Origin: Gammaproteobacteria bacterium
GTDB taxonomy: Bacteria > Pseudomonadota > Gammaproteobacteria > Burkholderiales > Rhodocyclaceae
Assembly: GCA_018824085.1 (NCBI GenBank)
Contig: JAHJHI010000037.1
Coordinates: 1 to 64,000 of the forward strand
Length of the DNA stretch: 64,000 nucleotides
Direction: 5' to 3'
A program made the translations under genes and the position numbers. The notes under the pieces are model-generated. The model saw nothing but the letters and a program-made list of their open reading frames with translations, made no database searches and was not told the origin of the DNA. Below are positions 27,414 to 37,210 of the stretch, piece after piece (position 1 is the stretch's first letter; each line of letters opens with the position of its first letter).

Positions 27414-27592
27414 GGGGTCCTTCCGTCGGCGTGGGCGCCGCACGGGCGCGTTGGCGCTGGCAGAAGCATGTGGCGTGCCATGGTGCGGCGAACAGGAAAT
27501 TCCTTTCGTTTCAGCGGGGTATCCGGCGCGCGCCGTGCTGCGCGGCGTCCGGATGCCGGACGACAGCGTCTGACATCCGGTCGGCGCGGGCC

Positions 27593-28102
27593 TCAGCGGT
27601 GCGGCAGCAGCGCGAGCAGTTCCTCGCCGTGGCGGCGTACGTCCGGGTGGTCGATCAATTGCACGACACGGCCTGACGGATCGATGAGGCAGGTGATGCG
27701 CCGGTACAGGCCCAGCGCCGCACGCAAGCGGCCCGCAAGGCCGTTGCCGAGCGCGCCGTAGGCGCGCGCGATGTCCATGGCGGGGTCGATCAGCAGCGGG
27801 AAGTTCAGTCGGTGCCTGTCCGCGAAGGCGCGGTGTGCCGCGCCGTTCTGGGCCGACACGCCGAGCACGGCGAGCGCGTGTTCATCCATCACGGCGCGCT
27901 GGTCGCGCAGCGAACAGGCCTGCTTCGTACAGCCCGGCGTGCCGTCGCGCGGATAGAAGTAGATCGCCAGCCAGCGGCCGCGGTAGTCGGCAAGTCGATG
28001 GCGAGTGCCGTGCTGGTCGATGGCGTCGAAGTCGGGAGCGGGCTGTCCGGGTTTCATGGCGAATGCACGGTGCAGGGCGATGACCGATGGTAATCGCTGC
28101 AT
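27593..28102 (-). CDS. peroxiredoxin (AhpC/TSA, BCP-like)
   Basis: A 169-residue thiol peroxidase. The [15 protein letters not shown] start of the thioredoxin fold is at about 18-32. The active site [19 protein letters not shown] carries the peroxidatic Cys and a second Cys five residues on, the BCP arrangement. It reduces hydroperoxides using a thiol donor. The start at 28102 is chosen because its ATG shares one base with the dnaE2 stop (TGATG). A start at 28057, nearer the conserved fold, is the alternative and would leave a 48-base gap. Either way it is downstream of, and probably co-expressed with, the SOS polymerase gene. Confidence 0.88.
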   Translation of the reverse strand: MQRLPSVIALHRAFAMKPGQPAPDFDAIDQHGTRHRLADYRGRWLAIYFYPRDGTPGCTKQACSLRDQRAVMDEHALAVLGVSAQNGAAHRAFADRHRLNFPLLIDPAMDIARAYGALGNGLAGRLRAALGLYRRITCLIDPSGRVVQLIDHPDVRRHGEELLALLPHR

Positions 28103-31100
28103 CAATGAAAATCCCGGCTGCGTGGCATCAGTTCGCCGAGCAGGCCGGAGCGGTCGACCAGCCGGCGGGCGATCAGGTGGATGACGTCGCCTTCGCGCGA
28201 TACCTGGCCGTAGATGCCGAGCAGCGTGGCGCCGAGCACCTCGCGGCGCTGCTTTTCCTGCAGGTCGCCGTGCACGATGATGTTGGCCAGGCCGGTTTCG
28301 TCCTCGACCGTGACGAACATGACGCCGCTCGCGGTGCCGGGGCGCTGCCGGCAGGTGACGATGCCGGCGGCGCGCGCCAGTGCGCGGTCAGGCAGGCGGC
28401 GCAGCTCGGCGGCGGTGACGAAACGCTGCGCGGCAAGCGTGTCGCGCAGCAATGCCAGCGGATGACGGCCGAGCGTGAAGCCGAGACTGGCGTAGTCGGC
28501 GACGATGTCCTGGCCTTCCAGCGGCGCGGGCAGGGCCAGTGCGGGTTCATGCACAGGGGCGTCGCGCAGCAGCGCGTCGGGGCGTCGTGCAGCGGCCTGC
28601 CAGTGCGCCTGGTGCCGGTTGCCGGCCAGTGCCTTCAATGCGCCACCAGCTGCCAGGCAGCGCAGCGTGTGCGCGTCCAGCTGCGCGCGCCGCGCCATGT
28701 CCTCAACACCGGAAAACGGCGCATGCGTGCGCGCCTGTTCGATGCGCAGTGTCGCGGCCTGCGACAGGCCCTTGACCATGCGCAGGCCGATGCGCACACC
28801 CGGCGCGGCACCGGCGCGCTCCAGCATGCAGTCCCGCCGGCTCACGGTCACGTCGGCCGGCAGTACCCCGACACCGTTGGCGCGCGCGTCGGCGATGAGC
28901 TGGGCCGGCGCGTAGAAGCCCATGGGCTGGCTGTTCAGCAGGCCGCACAGGAAGGCGGCCGGATGGTGGCACTTGAGCCAGGACGAGGCGTACACCAGGA
29001 AGGCGAAGCTGGCGGCGTGCGACTCGGGAAATCCGTAGCCGGAAAAACCTTCGATCTGACGGTATATCTGCTCCGCGAATGCCGCGGTGTAACCGTTGGC
29101 GAGCAGGCCGTCGGTGAGTTTTTTCTGGAAGATTTCCATCGTGCCGCGATGCCGCCAGGCCGCCATGGAGCGGCGCATCTGGTCGGCTTCGCCCGGCGTG
29201 AAGCTGGCGGCGACCATGGCCAGCTGCATCACCTGCTCCTGGAAGATGGGCACGCCGAGCGTGCGCGCCAGCACCGGACGCAGCGCGTCCGACGGATAGT
29301 CGATGCGTTCCGGCGGCAGGTGGCGGCGCGCCAGATAGGGATGGACCATGCCGCCCTGTATCGGGCCGGGGCGTACGATGGCGACCTGGATCACGAGGTC
29401 GTAGTAGCAGCGCGGACGCAGCCGCGGCAGCATGTTCATCTGCGCGCGCGACTCCACCTGGAACACGCCGGTCGATTCGCCGCGGCACAGCATGTCGTAG
29501 GTGGCAGGGTCTTCCGGCGGGATGTCGCCCATTGTGCGCGGCGCGCCGGCGCCGGACTGCGCCAGTGCGTCCAGCGACTTGCGGATCGCGGTCAGCATGC
29601 CCAGCGCGAGCACGTCGACCTTCATCAGGCCAAGCGCTTCGAGGTCGTCCTTGTCCCACTGGATGACGCAGCGGTTTTCCATGCGCGCGTTCTCGACCGG
29701 TACCAGTCGCGACAGCTTGCCGCGCGCGATGACGAAGCCGCCGACGTGCTGCGACAGATGGCGCGGCATGCCGATCAGCTCGTTGGCCAGTGCCAGCAGC
29801 CATTGCACGCGGGGTGCCTCGGGGCTGAAGCCGGATTCGAGCAGACGGTCCTCGCGCACCCGCCCGCCGTCCCACCACATGTGGCCGCGGGTCAGCCGGT
29901 CCAGCGCGTCGTCGCTGTAGCCGAGCGCGCGGCCCACGTCGCGCAGCGCGGAGCGCGGGCGGTAGGTGGTGAGGCTGGCGGCGAGTGCGGCGCGGTCGCG
30001 TCCGTACTTGCCGTAGATGTACTGGATCACCTCTTCGCGCCGCTCGTGCTCGAAGTCGACGTCGATGTCCGGCGCTTCGTTGCGCTCGCGGGAAATGAAG
30101 CGGCCGAACAGCATGTGGGCGCGCCAGGGGTCGACCTCGGTGATGCCGATGCAGTAGCACACGACCGAGTTGGCGGCCGAGCCGCGCCCCTGGCACAGGA
30201 TGCCCTGCGTGCGTGCCCAGGCGACGATGTCATGCACGGTCAGGAAGTAGGGCTCGTACTGCAGTTCCGCGATCAGCGCGAGCTCCTCTTCGATCTGGGC
30301 GCGCAGTGCGGCGGCCTTGCGCGTGAAGGTGGCGTCGTCGAGCGCCACCTGGTGCCGTATCTGCGCGCAGCGTTCGGTGTAGCCGCGCTGCGCAAGCTCG
30401 CGCAGCCATGACGTTGGAGTGTGGCCGGCGGGCACGATCTCTTCCGGATATTCGTAGCGCAGTTCATCGAGCGAGAAGTTGCAGCGGGCCGCGATGCGCA
30501 GCGTTTCCGCCAGCAGCGCCGCCGGATAGATGGCGGCCAGCTTGCGGGGCAGGCGCAGATGGCGCTCGCCGTTCGGATACAGCGCGTAGCCGCAGTCGCC
30601 GAGCGGGCGGCGCAGGCGGATGGCGGTCATCGTGTCCTGCAGCCGGCGGCGGCTGCGCACATGCATGTGCACGTCGCCGGCGGCGCACAGCGGCAGGCCG
30701 GCGGTCTCGGCCACGGCCTGCAGCATGCGCAGGCGGCCCGCGTCGTCCGGACCGAGCAGCAGCTCGACGGCCAGCCAGGCGCGTGCCCCGAAGCGTGCGC
30801 GCAGCCAGCGTGCGTGGGTTTCCAGCTCGTCAGGCGAAGCCGGCACCGTCACGTCGCGCGCTGCGGTCGCCAGCAGCGCGATGCAGCCGGGCAGTCCGTC
30901 GTGGAGGTCGGCCTGCGTCAGGTGATAACACCCTTTGTCGGCGCGCATGCGTGCGCGCGTGATCAGTTCGGACAGGTTGCCGTAGCCCTCGCGGTCACAC
31001 GCCAGCAGCACCAGTCTGGGTCCGTCGGCCAGTTGCACTTCGGTGCCGATGATGAGGGCGGGGCGGGGAGCCGGCAGTTCGCGCAGTGCCAGATGGGCAC

Positions 31101-31251
31101 GCACAACGCCTGCCAGGGAGCACTCGTCAGTGATGGCGAGTGCCGTGTAACCGAGCGCGGCCGCGCGCGCCACGAGTTCGTCCGGTGCGGAGGCGCCACG
31201 CAGGAAGGTGAAGTGGCTGAGGCAATGCAGTTCGGCGTAATGCGGCGGCAC
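28102..31251 (-). CDS. dnaE2: error-prone DNA polymerase, DnaE2 type
   Basis: A 1049-residue C-family polymerase. N-terminal PHP domain (YAELHCLSHFTFLRGA) from residue about 4, polymerase core with PDIDVDFEHERREEV catalytic region at about 395-410, helix-hairpin-helix and C-terminal OB domain (AAGIVTCRQRPGTASGVMFV). DnaE2 carries out damage-induced translesion synthesis, normally with ImuA/ImuB, which are not in this window. Length and domain order suit DnaE2 rather than replicative DnaE1. The start GTG at 31251 is chosen because the next upstream GTG lies inside a LexA box. The stop overlaps the peroxiredoxin start. Confidence 0.94.
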   Translation of the reverse strand: MPPHYAELHCLSHFTFLRGASAPDELVARAAALGYTALAITDECSLAGVVRAHLALRELPAPRPALIIGTEVQLADGPRLVLLACDREGYGNLSELITRARMRADKGCYHLTQADLHDGLPGCIALLATAARDVTVPASPDELETHARWLRARFGARAWLAVELLLGPDDAGRLRMLQAVAETAGLPLCAAGDVHMHVRSRRRLQDTMTAIRLRRPLGDCGYALYPNGERHLRLPRKLAAIYPAALLAETLRIAARCNFSLDELRYEYPEEIVPAGHTPTSWLRELAQRGYTERCAQIRHQVALDDATFTRKAAALRAQIEEELALIAELQYEPYFLTVHDIVAWARTQGILCQGRGSAANSVVCYCIGITEVDPWRAHMLFGRFISRERNEAPDIDVDFEHERREEVIQYIYGKYGRDRAALAASLTTYRPRSALRDVGRALGYSDDALDRLTRGHMWWDGGRVREDRLLESGFSPEAPRVQWLLALANELIGMPRHLSQHVGGFVIARGKLSRLVPVENARMENRCVIQWDKDDLEALGLMKVDVLALGMLTAIRKSLDALAQSGAGAPRTMGDIPPEDPATYDMLCRGESTGVFQVESRAQMNMLPRLRPRCYYDLVIQVAIVRPGPIQGGMVHPYLARRHLPPERIDYPSDALRPVLARTLGVPIFQEQVMQLAMVAASFTPGEADQMRRSMAAWRHRGTMEIFQKKLTDGLLANGYTAAFAEQIYRQIEGFSGYGFPESHAASFAFLVYASSWLKCHHPAAFLCGLLNSQPMGFYAPAQLIADARANGVGVLPADVTVSRRDCMLERAGAAPGVRIGLRMVKGLSQAATLRIEQARTHAPFSGVEDMARRAQLDAHTLRCLAAGGALKALAGNRHQAHWQAAARRPDALLRDAPVHEPALALPAPLEGQDIVADYASLGFTLGRHPLALLRDTLAAQRFVTAAELRRLPDRALARAAGIVTCRQRPGTASGVMFVTVEDETGLANIIVHGDLQEKQRREVLGATLLGIYGQVSREGDVIHLIARRLVDRSGLLGELMPRSRDFH

Positions 31252-31264
31252 GATGGATTGATGA

Positions 31265-31280
31265 CTGTATGTAAACACAG
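31265..31280 (-). promoter_or_regulatory. LexA (SOS) box before dnaE2
   Basis: CTGTATGTAAACACAG fits the CTG-N10-CAG LexA consensus with an AT-rich centre. It ends 13 bp upstream of the dnaE2 GTG start, so bound LexA would block initiation. It indicates SOS control of dnaE2 and the coupled peroxiredoxin. Confidence 0.85.
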
Positions 31281-31864
31281 TCTATCAGGCGCGCCATCAG
31301 CGTGCGGAACGTGGTTGGCGGGCCTTTTCGTTTGCACTTGTTTGGTGCAGTCTGGTGGAACGGACCGACGCCGTTGCCGCTGGCGGGTTCGTCGGTGCCG
31401 CGCTGGCGACGGCGTGCGGAACATCCGGAATTGACGCGCGCCACCGCTTGCAGCGCCTGACACGGCGCGCTGCGCGCGATGCGCAACATGCGTCGGTCAA
31501 TTCCGTCGTCATTGACGGCGCACGCTGGACCGGTACTTGCTCAGACCTCGTCAACGCCACGCGGCGCTGTCGCGTCAACCGGATGTGGCGGTGCGCTGCA
31601 AAGCAGGGCGGTACGCGGGAACTTAGCGTGTTCCGCGGCCCTCTGCGCTACAGCAGGCGTGGTGTTTGTGAGGATATGTTGCGTATCGGTCAGCGGATGG
31701 GCAAGTGCGAAAGCTGAGCGGTGTTTGGACTGTTAATCGAGCTATCGTCATGCTTGAGTGTGTACCAAGCTGCAAGCGCGCCCCTTGCAGCGACGAATGC
31801 CGCAAGGCCCGGATGGTCAAGCTCGCAGGCGTGTCGTCCGGGTTGGAAGGTCAACGGAGACTTT
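31281..31864. other. 584-bp intergenic region between dnaE2 and prkA
   Basis: No convincing coding frame: the open frames here have no family resemblance or ribosome sites. It is long for this gene-dense window and probably holds the prkA operon control region. A weak sigma54-like element (AGCGCGCCCCTTGCA, about 31775-31789) lies 86 bp before the prkA start. It keeps -24 G and -12 GC at correct spacing but lacks the first G of the GG pair. Confidence 0.45.
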
Positions 31865-31874
31865 GGAGATCAGC

Positions 31875-33797
31875 ATGGACATCGTCAGTCATTTTGCCGC
31901 GCGCTTCGAACGCACCCGCGAAGAAGAGCTTTCCCTCGAAGACTATCTGGCGGAGTGCAAACGCGATCCGCTGACCTATGCCAGCGCCGCCGAGCGGATG
32001 CTGAAGGCGATCGGCGAGCCGCAGACCATCGACACGCGCAACGATCCGCAACTGTCGCGCATCTTCGCCAACAAGGTGATCAAGCTGTATCCGGCCTTCA
32101 CCGAGTTCTACGGCATGGAAGATGCGATCGAGCAGGTCGTGAGCTACTTCCGTCACGCCGCGCAGGGGCTGGAGGAAAAGAAGCAGATCCTCTATCTGCT
32201 GGGCCCGGTCGGCGGCGGCAAGAGTTCGATCGCCGAGCGCCTCAAGTCGCTGATGCAGGAAGTGCCGTTCTACGCACTCAAGGGCTCGCCGGTGAACGAG
32301 TCACCGCTGGGCCTGTTCGATCCGGTGGAGGACGGCGCCATCCTGGAGAAGGAATACGGCATTCCGCATCGCTACCTCAACCGCATCCTGTCGCCCTGGG
32401 CGGTCAAGCGGCTCGAAGAGTTCGGCGGCGACATCCGCCGTTTCAGGGTGGTCAAGCGCTACCCGAGCGTGCTCAAGCAGGTGGGCATCGCGAAGACCGA
32501 GCCTGGCGACGAGAACAATCAGGACATTTCCAGCCTTGTCGGCAAGGTCGACATCCGCAAGCTGGAAACCTATGCGCAGGATGACCCGGATGCCTACAGC
32601 TTCTCCGGCGGCCTGTGCCTGGCGAATCAGGGCCTGCTGGAATTCGTTGAAATGTTCAAGGCGCCGATCAAGGTGCTGCATCCGCTGCTGACCGCGACCC
32701 AGGAGGGCAATTTCAAGGGTACCGAGGGTTTTGGTGCGATTCCGTTCGACGGCGTCGTGCTGGCGCACTCGAACGAAAGCGAGTGGAAGACCTTCCGCAA
32801 CAACAAGAACAATGAAGCCTTCCTCGATCGTATCTACATCGTCAAGGTGCCGTATTGCCTGCGTGTGTCGGAAGAGGTGAAGATCTACGACAAGCTGCTG
32901 CGCGGTTCGTCGCTGGCGGAGGCTGTCTGCGCGCCCGGCACGCTGAAGATGATGGCGCAGTTCGCGGTGCTGACGCGGTTGAAGGAGCCGGAGAACTCAA
33001 GTCTTTATTCCAAGATGCTGGTGTATGACGGAGACAACCTGAAGGACACCGATCCGCGCGCCAAGAGCTATCAGGAATATCGCGACTACGCCGGTGTCGA
33101 TGAAGGCATGAGCGGCGTGTCGACGCGCTTCGCGTTCAAGATCCTGTCCAAGGTGTTCAACTTCGATTCGACCGAAGTGGCGGCCAACCCGGTGCACCTG
33201 ATGTACGTGCTCGAACAGCAGATCGAGCGCGAACAGTTTCCGCAGGAAACCGAGCAGAAGTACATCTCCTACATCAAGGAGCACCTGTCTCCGCGCTACG
33301 CCGAATTCATCGGCAAGGAGATCCAGACGGCGTATCTGGAGAGCTACAGCGAGTACGGCCAGAACATCTTCGACCGCTACGTCACGTACGCCGACTACTG
33401 GATACAGGATCAGGAGTACCGCGACACGGATACCGGCGAGGTGTTCGACCGCGTGGCGCTGAACGGCGAGCTGGAGAAGATCGAGAAGCCGGCCGGCATT
33501 TCCAATCCGAAGGATTTCCGCAACGAGATCGTCAATTTCGTGCTGCGCGCCCGGGCCAACAACCAGGGCAAGAATCCGTTGTGGACGAGCTACGAAAAGC
33601 TGCGCACGGTGATCGAGAAGAAGATGTTCTCCAACACCGAGGAACTGCTGCCGGTCATCAGCTTCAATGCCAAGGCCAGTGCGGACGACGCGAAGAAGCA
33701 CGAGGATTTCGTCAATCGCATGGTCGGCAAGGGCTATACGCCGAAGCAGGTGAGATTGCTGTGCGAGTGGTACCTGCGCGTGCGCAAGAGCTCGTGA
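31875..33797 (+). CDS. prkA: PrkA-family serine protein kinase
   Basis: A 640-residue PrkA (YeaG in E. coli). The N-terminal PrkA AAA domain has a P-loop GPVGGGKSS at about 110-118, and the C-terminal PrkA kinase domain starts near residue 400. It is a stress and stationary-phase kinase, known to act in nitrogen or nutrient stress with YeaH and SpoVR/YcgB. The ATG at 31875 has GGAGAT 5 nt upstream and matches the family start MDIVSHF. First of three genes in the conserved prkA-yeaH-spoVR operon. Confidence 0.96.
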   Translation: MDIVSHFAARFERTREEELSLEDYLAECKRDPLTYASAAERMLKAIGEPQTIDTRNDPQLSRIFANKVIKLYPAFTEFYGMEDAIEQVVSYFRHAAQGLEEKKQILYLLGPVGGGKSSIAERLKSLMQEVPFYALKGSPVNESPLGLFDPVEDGAILEKEYGIPHRYLNRILSPWAVKRLEEFGGDIRRFRVVKRYPSVLKQVGIAKTEPGDENNQDISSLVGKVDIRKLETYAQDDPDAYSFSGGLCLANQGLLEFVEMFKAPIKVLHPLLTATQEGNFKGTEGFGAIPFDGVVLAHSNESEWKTFRNNKNNEAFLDRIYIVKVPYCLRVSEEVKIYDKLLRGSSLAEAVCAPGTLKMMAQFAVLTRLKEPENSSLYSKMLVYDGDNLKDTDPRAKSYQEYRDYAGVDEGMSGVSTRFAFKILSKVFNFDSTEVAANPVHLMYVLEQQIEREQFPQETEQKYISYIKEHLSPRYAEFIGKEIQTAYLESYSEYGQNIFDRYVTYADYWIQDQEYRDTDTGEVFDRVALNGELEKIEKPAGISNPKDFRNEIVNFVLRARANNQGKNPLWTSYEKLRTVIEKKMFSNTEELLPVISFNAKASADDAKKHEDFVNRMVGKGYTPKQVRLLCEWYLRVRKSS

Positions 33798-33845
33798 CGC
33801 ATTGATCGATAGGCCAGGGCGCGAGCCCTGGCGGGAGGACACATC

Positions 33846-35123
33846 TTGCAGCAGATCATTGATCGACGCCTTGCCGGCAAGAACAAGTCCATCGGCAACC
33901 GTGAACGTTTCCTGCGCCGCCACAAGGAGCAGATCCGCGACGCGGTGAAGCGCGCGGTGGAAGGTCGCGGCATCCGCGACATCGCGCAGGGCGAGGACAT
34001 CCACATTCCGCGCCGCACGATCAGCGAGCCGGTGTTCGGCCACGGACAGGGCGGCCGGCGCGAGATGGTGCACCCGGGCAACAAGGATTTCGTGCGCGGC
34101 GACCGCATCGAGCGGCCGCAGGGCGGTGGCAGCGACGGCAGCGGTTCCGGGCAGGCGAGCGATTCCGGCGAGGGGGACGACGACTTCGTCTTTCACCTGA
34201 CGAAGGAAGAGTTCATGCAGGTCTTCTTCGAAGATCTCGCGCTGCCCAACCTGATCCGCACGACGCTGGCCGACACGCCCGAGTTCAAGACGCATCGTGC
34301 CGGGTTCTCCAGCGACGGCACGCCGAACAACCTGCATGTCGTGCGTTCCATGCGCGGTGCCATCGGCCGGCGCATCGCGCTGGGCAGTGAATCGAGACGC
34401 GAGCTGGCGCGGCTTGAGGAGCACTTGTTGCGGCTGCGCGGCGAGTCGGACACGCCGGCGCGCAGGCACGAGATCGAGGCGCTGGAGCGCGACATCGAAG
34501 CGCTGCGCGCGCGCATCGCCCGCATTCCCTACCTGGACCCGATAGACCTGCGCTATCGCAGCCGGGTGCGCACGCCGGTGCCCACCGCGAAGGCCGTCAT
34601 GTTCTGTCTGATGGACGTGTCCGGTTCGATGGACGAGGCGCGCAAGGATCTGGCCAAGCGCTTTTTCATCCTGCTCTACCTGTTCCTGACCCGGCACTAC
34701 GAGAAGATCGACATCGTGTTCATCCGTCATCACACGCAGGCGCAGGAAGTGGACGAACACGATTTCTTCCACGCGACCGAAACCGGCGGCACCGTGGTGT
34801 CCAGCGCGCTGGTGCTGATGGAAGAGGTGATCCGGGCGCGCTACCCGCGCGGCGAGTGGAACATCTACGGCGCGCAGGCCAGCGACGGCGACAACTGGCA
34901 TGACGACAGTCCGCGCTGCCGCGAACTGCTGCAGAACAACATCCTGCCGCTGTGCCGCTACTTCGCCTACATCCAGGTGGTCGAGCAGGAACAGAACCTG
35001 TGGTACGAGTACGCCGCGCTGGCGCAGGAGTCGGAAACGTTCGCCATGCGCAAGGCGTCCGAGATCGACCAGATCTACCCGGTCTTCCGCGATCTGTTCA
35101 GGAAGGAAGGAGTGGCCGCATGA
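33846..35123 (+). CDS. yeaH: YeaH/YhbH family protein (DUF444)
   Basis: A 425-residue DUF444 protein. A basic N-terminus (QQIIDRRLAGKNKSIGNRERF) is followed by a glycine-rich linker (GGGSDGSGSG, about 97-110). The C-terminal domain is VWA-like, with a MIDAS-type MDVSGSMDEA near 257-266 and later T and D residues. The start is a TTG codon at 33846, supported by a strong GGGAGGA and the conserved family N-terminus. Function is unresolved, but it always travels with PrkA and SpoVR. The stop overlaps the SpoVR gene start (ATGA). Confidence 0.93.
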   Translation: MQQIIDRRLAGKNKSIGNRERFLRRHKEQIRDAVKRAVEGRGIRDIAQGEDIHIPRRTISEPVFGHGQGGRREMVHPGNKDFVRGDRIERPQGGGSDGSGSGQASDSGEGDDDFVFHLTKEEFMQVFFEDLALPNLIRTTLADTPEFKTHRAGFSSDGTPNNLHVVRSMRGAIGRRIALGSESRRELARLEEHLLRLRGESDTPARRHEIEALERDIEALRARIARIPYLDPIDLRYRSRVRTPVPTAKAVMFCLMDVSGSMDEARKDLAKRFFILLYLFLTRHYEKIDIVFIRHHTQAQEVDEHDFFHATETGGTVVSSALVLMEEVIRARYPRGEWNIYGAQASDGDNWHDDSPRCRELLQNNILPLCRYFAYIQVVEQEQNLWYEYAALAQESETFAMRKASEIDQIYPVFRDLFRKEGVAA

Positions 35124-36742
35124 GCAGCACCTTCAACCGCCGCCACGTGGGGCAGGCGGCTTCACCCGAGGAATACGGCGGCCGCCGCCGCGCCGCGCCG
35201 CTGCGCGTGCCGCCACCGCTGGCGCTTTCCGAGCGACCGAGCCAGCCGCTGCCCGGTCCGAGCGACTGGACCTTCGACCTGATCGAGCGCTACCACGCGG
35301 TCATCCGCGGGACGGCGGCGCGCTTTGGCCTGGACACCTATCCGAACCAGCTGGAAATCATCACCGCCGAACAGATGATGGACGCCTACGCGTCGGTCGG
35401 CATGCCGGTGAACTACCGCCACTGGAGCTACGGCAAGGAGTTCATCAGCACTGAAAAGAACTACCGGCGCGGCCAGATGGGGCTGGCCTACGAGATCGTC
35501 ATCAACAGCAATCCCTGCATCAGCTACCTGATGGAGGAGAACACGATGGCGATGCAGGCGCTGGTCATCGCGCACGCCGCCTACGGCCACAACAGCTTCT
35601 TCAAGGGCAACTACCTGTTCCGCATGTGGACGGACGCGTCGTCCATCATCGACTACCTCGTCTATGCGAAGAACTATGTCGCTGCGTGCGAGGAGCGGCA
35701 CGGCGTGGACGCGGTCGAACTGCTGCTCGACAGCTGCCATGCGCTGATGAATTACGGTGTCGACCGCTATCGCCGGCCGAGCAAGCTGAGCCTGACGCAG
35801 GAACTGGACCGCGCCAAGGACCGCGAGGCCTACGCGCAGCAGCAGGTCAACGAGATCTGGCGCACGCTGCCGCCCCGCCTGGACAAGGACACCGCTGAAA
35901 AGGACGAGGCGCTGCGCTTTCCGGTCGAGCCGCAGGAGAACCTGCTGTACTTCATCGAAAAGAACGCGCCGCTGCTGGAGCCCTGGCAGCGCGAGATCGT
36001 GCGCATCGTGCGCAAGGTCGCGCAGTACTTCTATCCGCAGCGCCAGACCCAGGTCATGAACGAGGGCTGGGCAACGTTCTGGCATCACCATCTGCTGAAC
36101 ACGCTGTACGACGACGGCCATCTCGAAGACGGCATCATGATCGAGTGCCTGAAGTCGCACACCAACGTGGTGTTCCAGCCGCCGGTCGGCCATCCGGCGT
36201 ACAGCGGCATGAATCCCTACGCGCTCGGTTTTGCGATGTACACCGACATCAAGCGCATCTGCGAAGCTCCCACCGACGAGGACCGCTACTGGTTCCCGGA
36301 CATGGCGGGGCGCGACTGGCTGGAAACGCTGGACCACGCGATGCGCAACTTCAAGGACGAGAGCTTCATCGGCCAGTACCTGTCGCCGCGCGTGATGCGC
36401 AACTTCCGGCTGTTCTCCATCGTCGACGACGAGAAGGACCCGACGCTCGAAGTGTCGGCCATCCATGACGAGGCCGGCTACCGCACGCTGCGCGAGGCGA
36501 TGTCGCGCCAGTATGACCTCGGGTCGCGCGAGCCCAACATCCAGGTGTGGAGCGTCAATCTGCGTGGCGACCGCTCGCTCATGCTGCGCCACACGCAGGA
36601 CAACAACCGTCCGCTGCACAACAACGCCCACGAGGTGCTCAAGCACGTGACACGGTTGTGGGGTTTCCCGGTTCACATGGAAAGCGTGGATGGCGGCGGC
36701 GATGTCGCGCGGCGCTGGACGGTGGATCCTGCCGGCGCCTGA
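35120..36742 (+). CDS. SpoVR family protein (YcgB)
   Basis: A 540-residue SpoVR homologue. After a basic Pro-rich start (about 1-50) comes the family domain, with NYRHWSYGKEF, HAAYGHNSFFKGN and MNEGWATFWHHHLLNTLYD, rich in conserved His residues. In Bacillus SpoVR affects spore cortex; in non-spore-formers it is a stationary-phase protein of unclear activity working with PrkA and YeaH. The ATG at 35120 overlaps the yeaH stop. It ends 52 bp before a copper-related operon, on the same strand, without a clear terminator between. Confidence 0.95.
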   Translation: MSSTFNRRHVGQAASPEEYGGRRRAAPLRVPPPLALSERPSQPLPGPSDWTFDLIERYHAVIRGTAARFGLDTYPNQLEIITAEQMMDAYASVGMPVNYRHWSYGKEFISTEKNYRRGQMGLAYEIVINSNPCISYLMEENTMAMQALVIAHAAYGHNSFFKGNYLFRMWTDASSIIDYLVYAKNYVAACEERHGVDAVELLLDSCHALMNYGVDRYRRPSKLSLTQELDRAKDREAYAQQQVNEIWRTLPPRLDKDTAEKDEALRFPVEPQENLLYFIEKNAPLLEPWQREIVRIVRKVAQYFYPQRQTQVMNEGWATFWHHHLLNTLYDDGHLEDGIMIECLKSHTNVVFQPPVGHPAYSGMNPYALGFAMYTDIKRICEAPTDEDRYWFPDMAGRDWLETLDHAMRNFKDESFIGQYLSPRVMRNFRLFSIVDDEKDPTLEVSAIHDEAGYRTLREAMSRQYDLGSREPNIQVWSVNLRGDRSLMLRHTQDNNRPLHNNAHEVLKHVTRLWGFPVHMESVDGGGDVARRWTVDPAGA

Positions 36743-36794
36743 GCGCGCATGGCAACCGGAGCACAGGCGCCGATTGCTGCTATCTTTGACCACG

Positions 36795-37145
36795 ATGTGT
36801 CCATTCCTCCGATCACTGCTGACCCTGCTGCTGCTCGTGGCGCTGCCGCTGCAGGGTTTTGCCGCGGCCGCAATGACACATTGTCAGCCGGCGCCGCACG
36901 TCGACGGTCACGCCATGCACGTGATGGACGATGACGTCGCAGCGGCGGATCACGACATGCCCCCGCATGACAAGCACCGCTGCAGTGCCTGCGCCAGTTG
37001 CTGCGTCGGGAGTGTGCTCATGCCTCCGGCATTGGTGCTGCCGTCGTGCTTCCTGCTGTACGAACGCCCGCTGATGACGCGCGCCGGGCCGCCTGCCTTC
37101 CTGACGGAAGGCACCGAACGCCCCCCTCGATCGACCTTCGCCTGA
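36795..37145 (+). CDS. small exported Cys/His-rich protein (CopL-like)
   Basis: A 116-residue protein with a clear signal peptide (CPFLRSLLTLLLLVALPLQGFA, cleavage near AAA at 22-24). The mature part is rich in His, Met and Asp (PHVDGHAMHVMDDD, HDMPPHDKH), followed by CSACASCC and a hydrophobic stretch. It resembles the short metal-binding proteins that open copper-resistance operons in proteobacteria (CopL/DUF2946-like). Likely role: periplasmic copper binding. No exact family was recognised. It begins a run of five same-strand genes for copper handling. Confidence 0.65.
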   Translation: MCPFLRSLLTLLLLVALPLQGFAAAAMTHCQPAPHVDGHAMHVMDDDVAAADHDMPPHDKHRCSACASCCVGSVLMPPALVLPSCFLLYERPLMTRAGPPAFLTEGTERPPRSTFA

Positions 37146-37210
37146 CTGTATGTTGATCGCCCGCGCCAGCTGCGCGGGCACCTGATTGCATTCGTTCCTG
37201 CGAGGTCAAG

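Noticed and set aside
28087-30411. 774-codon plus-strand frame opposite dnaE2
   Set aside because: Antisense shadow; dnaE2 motifs on the minus strand are decisive.
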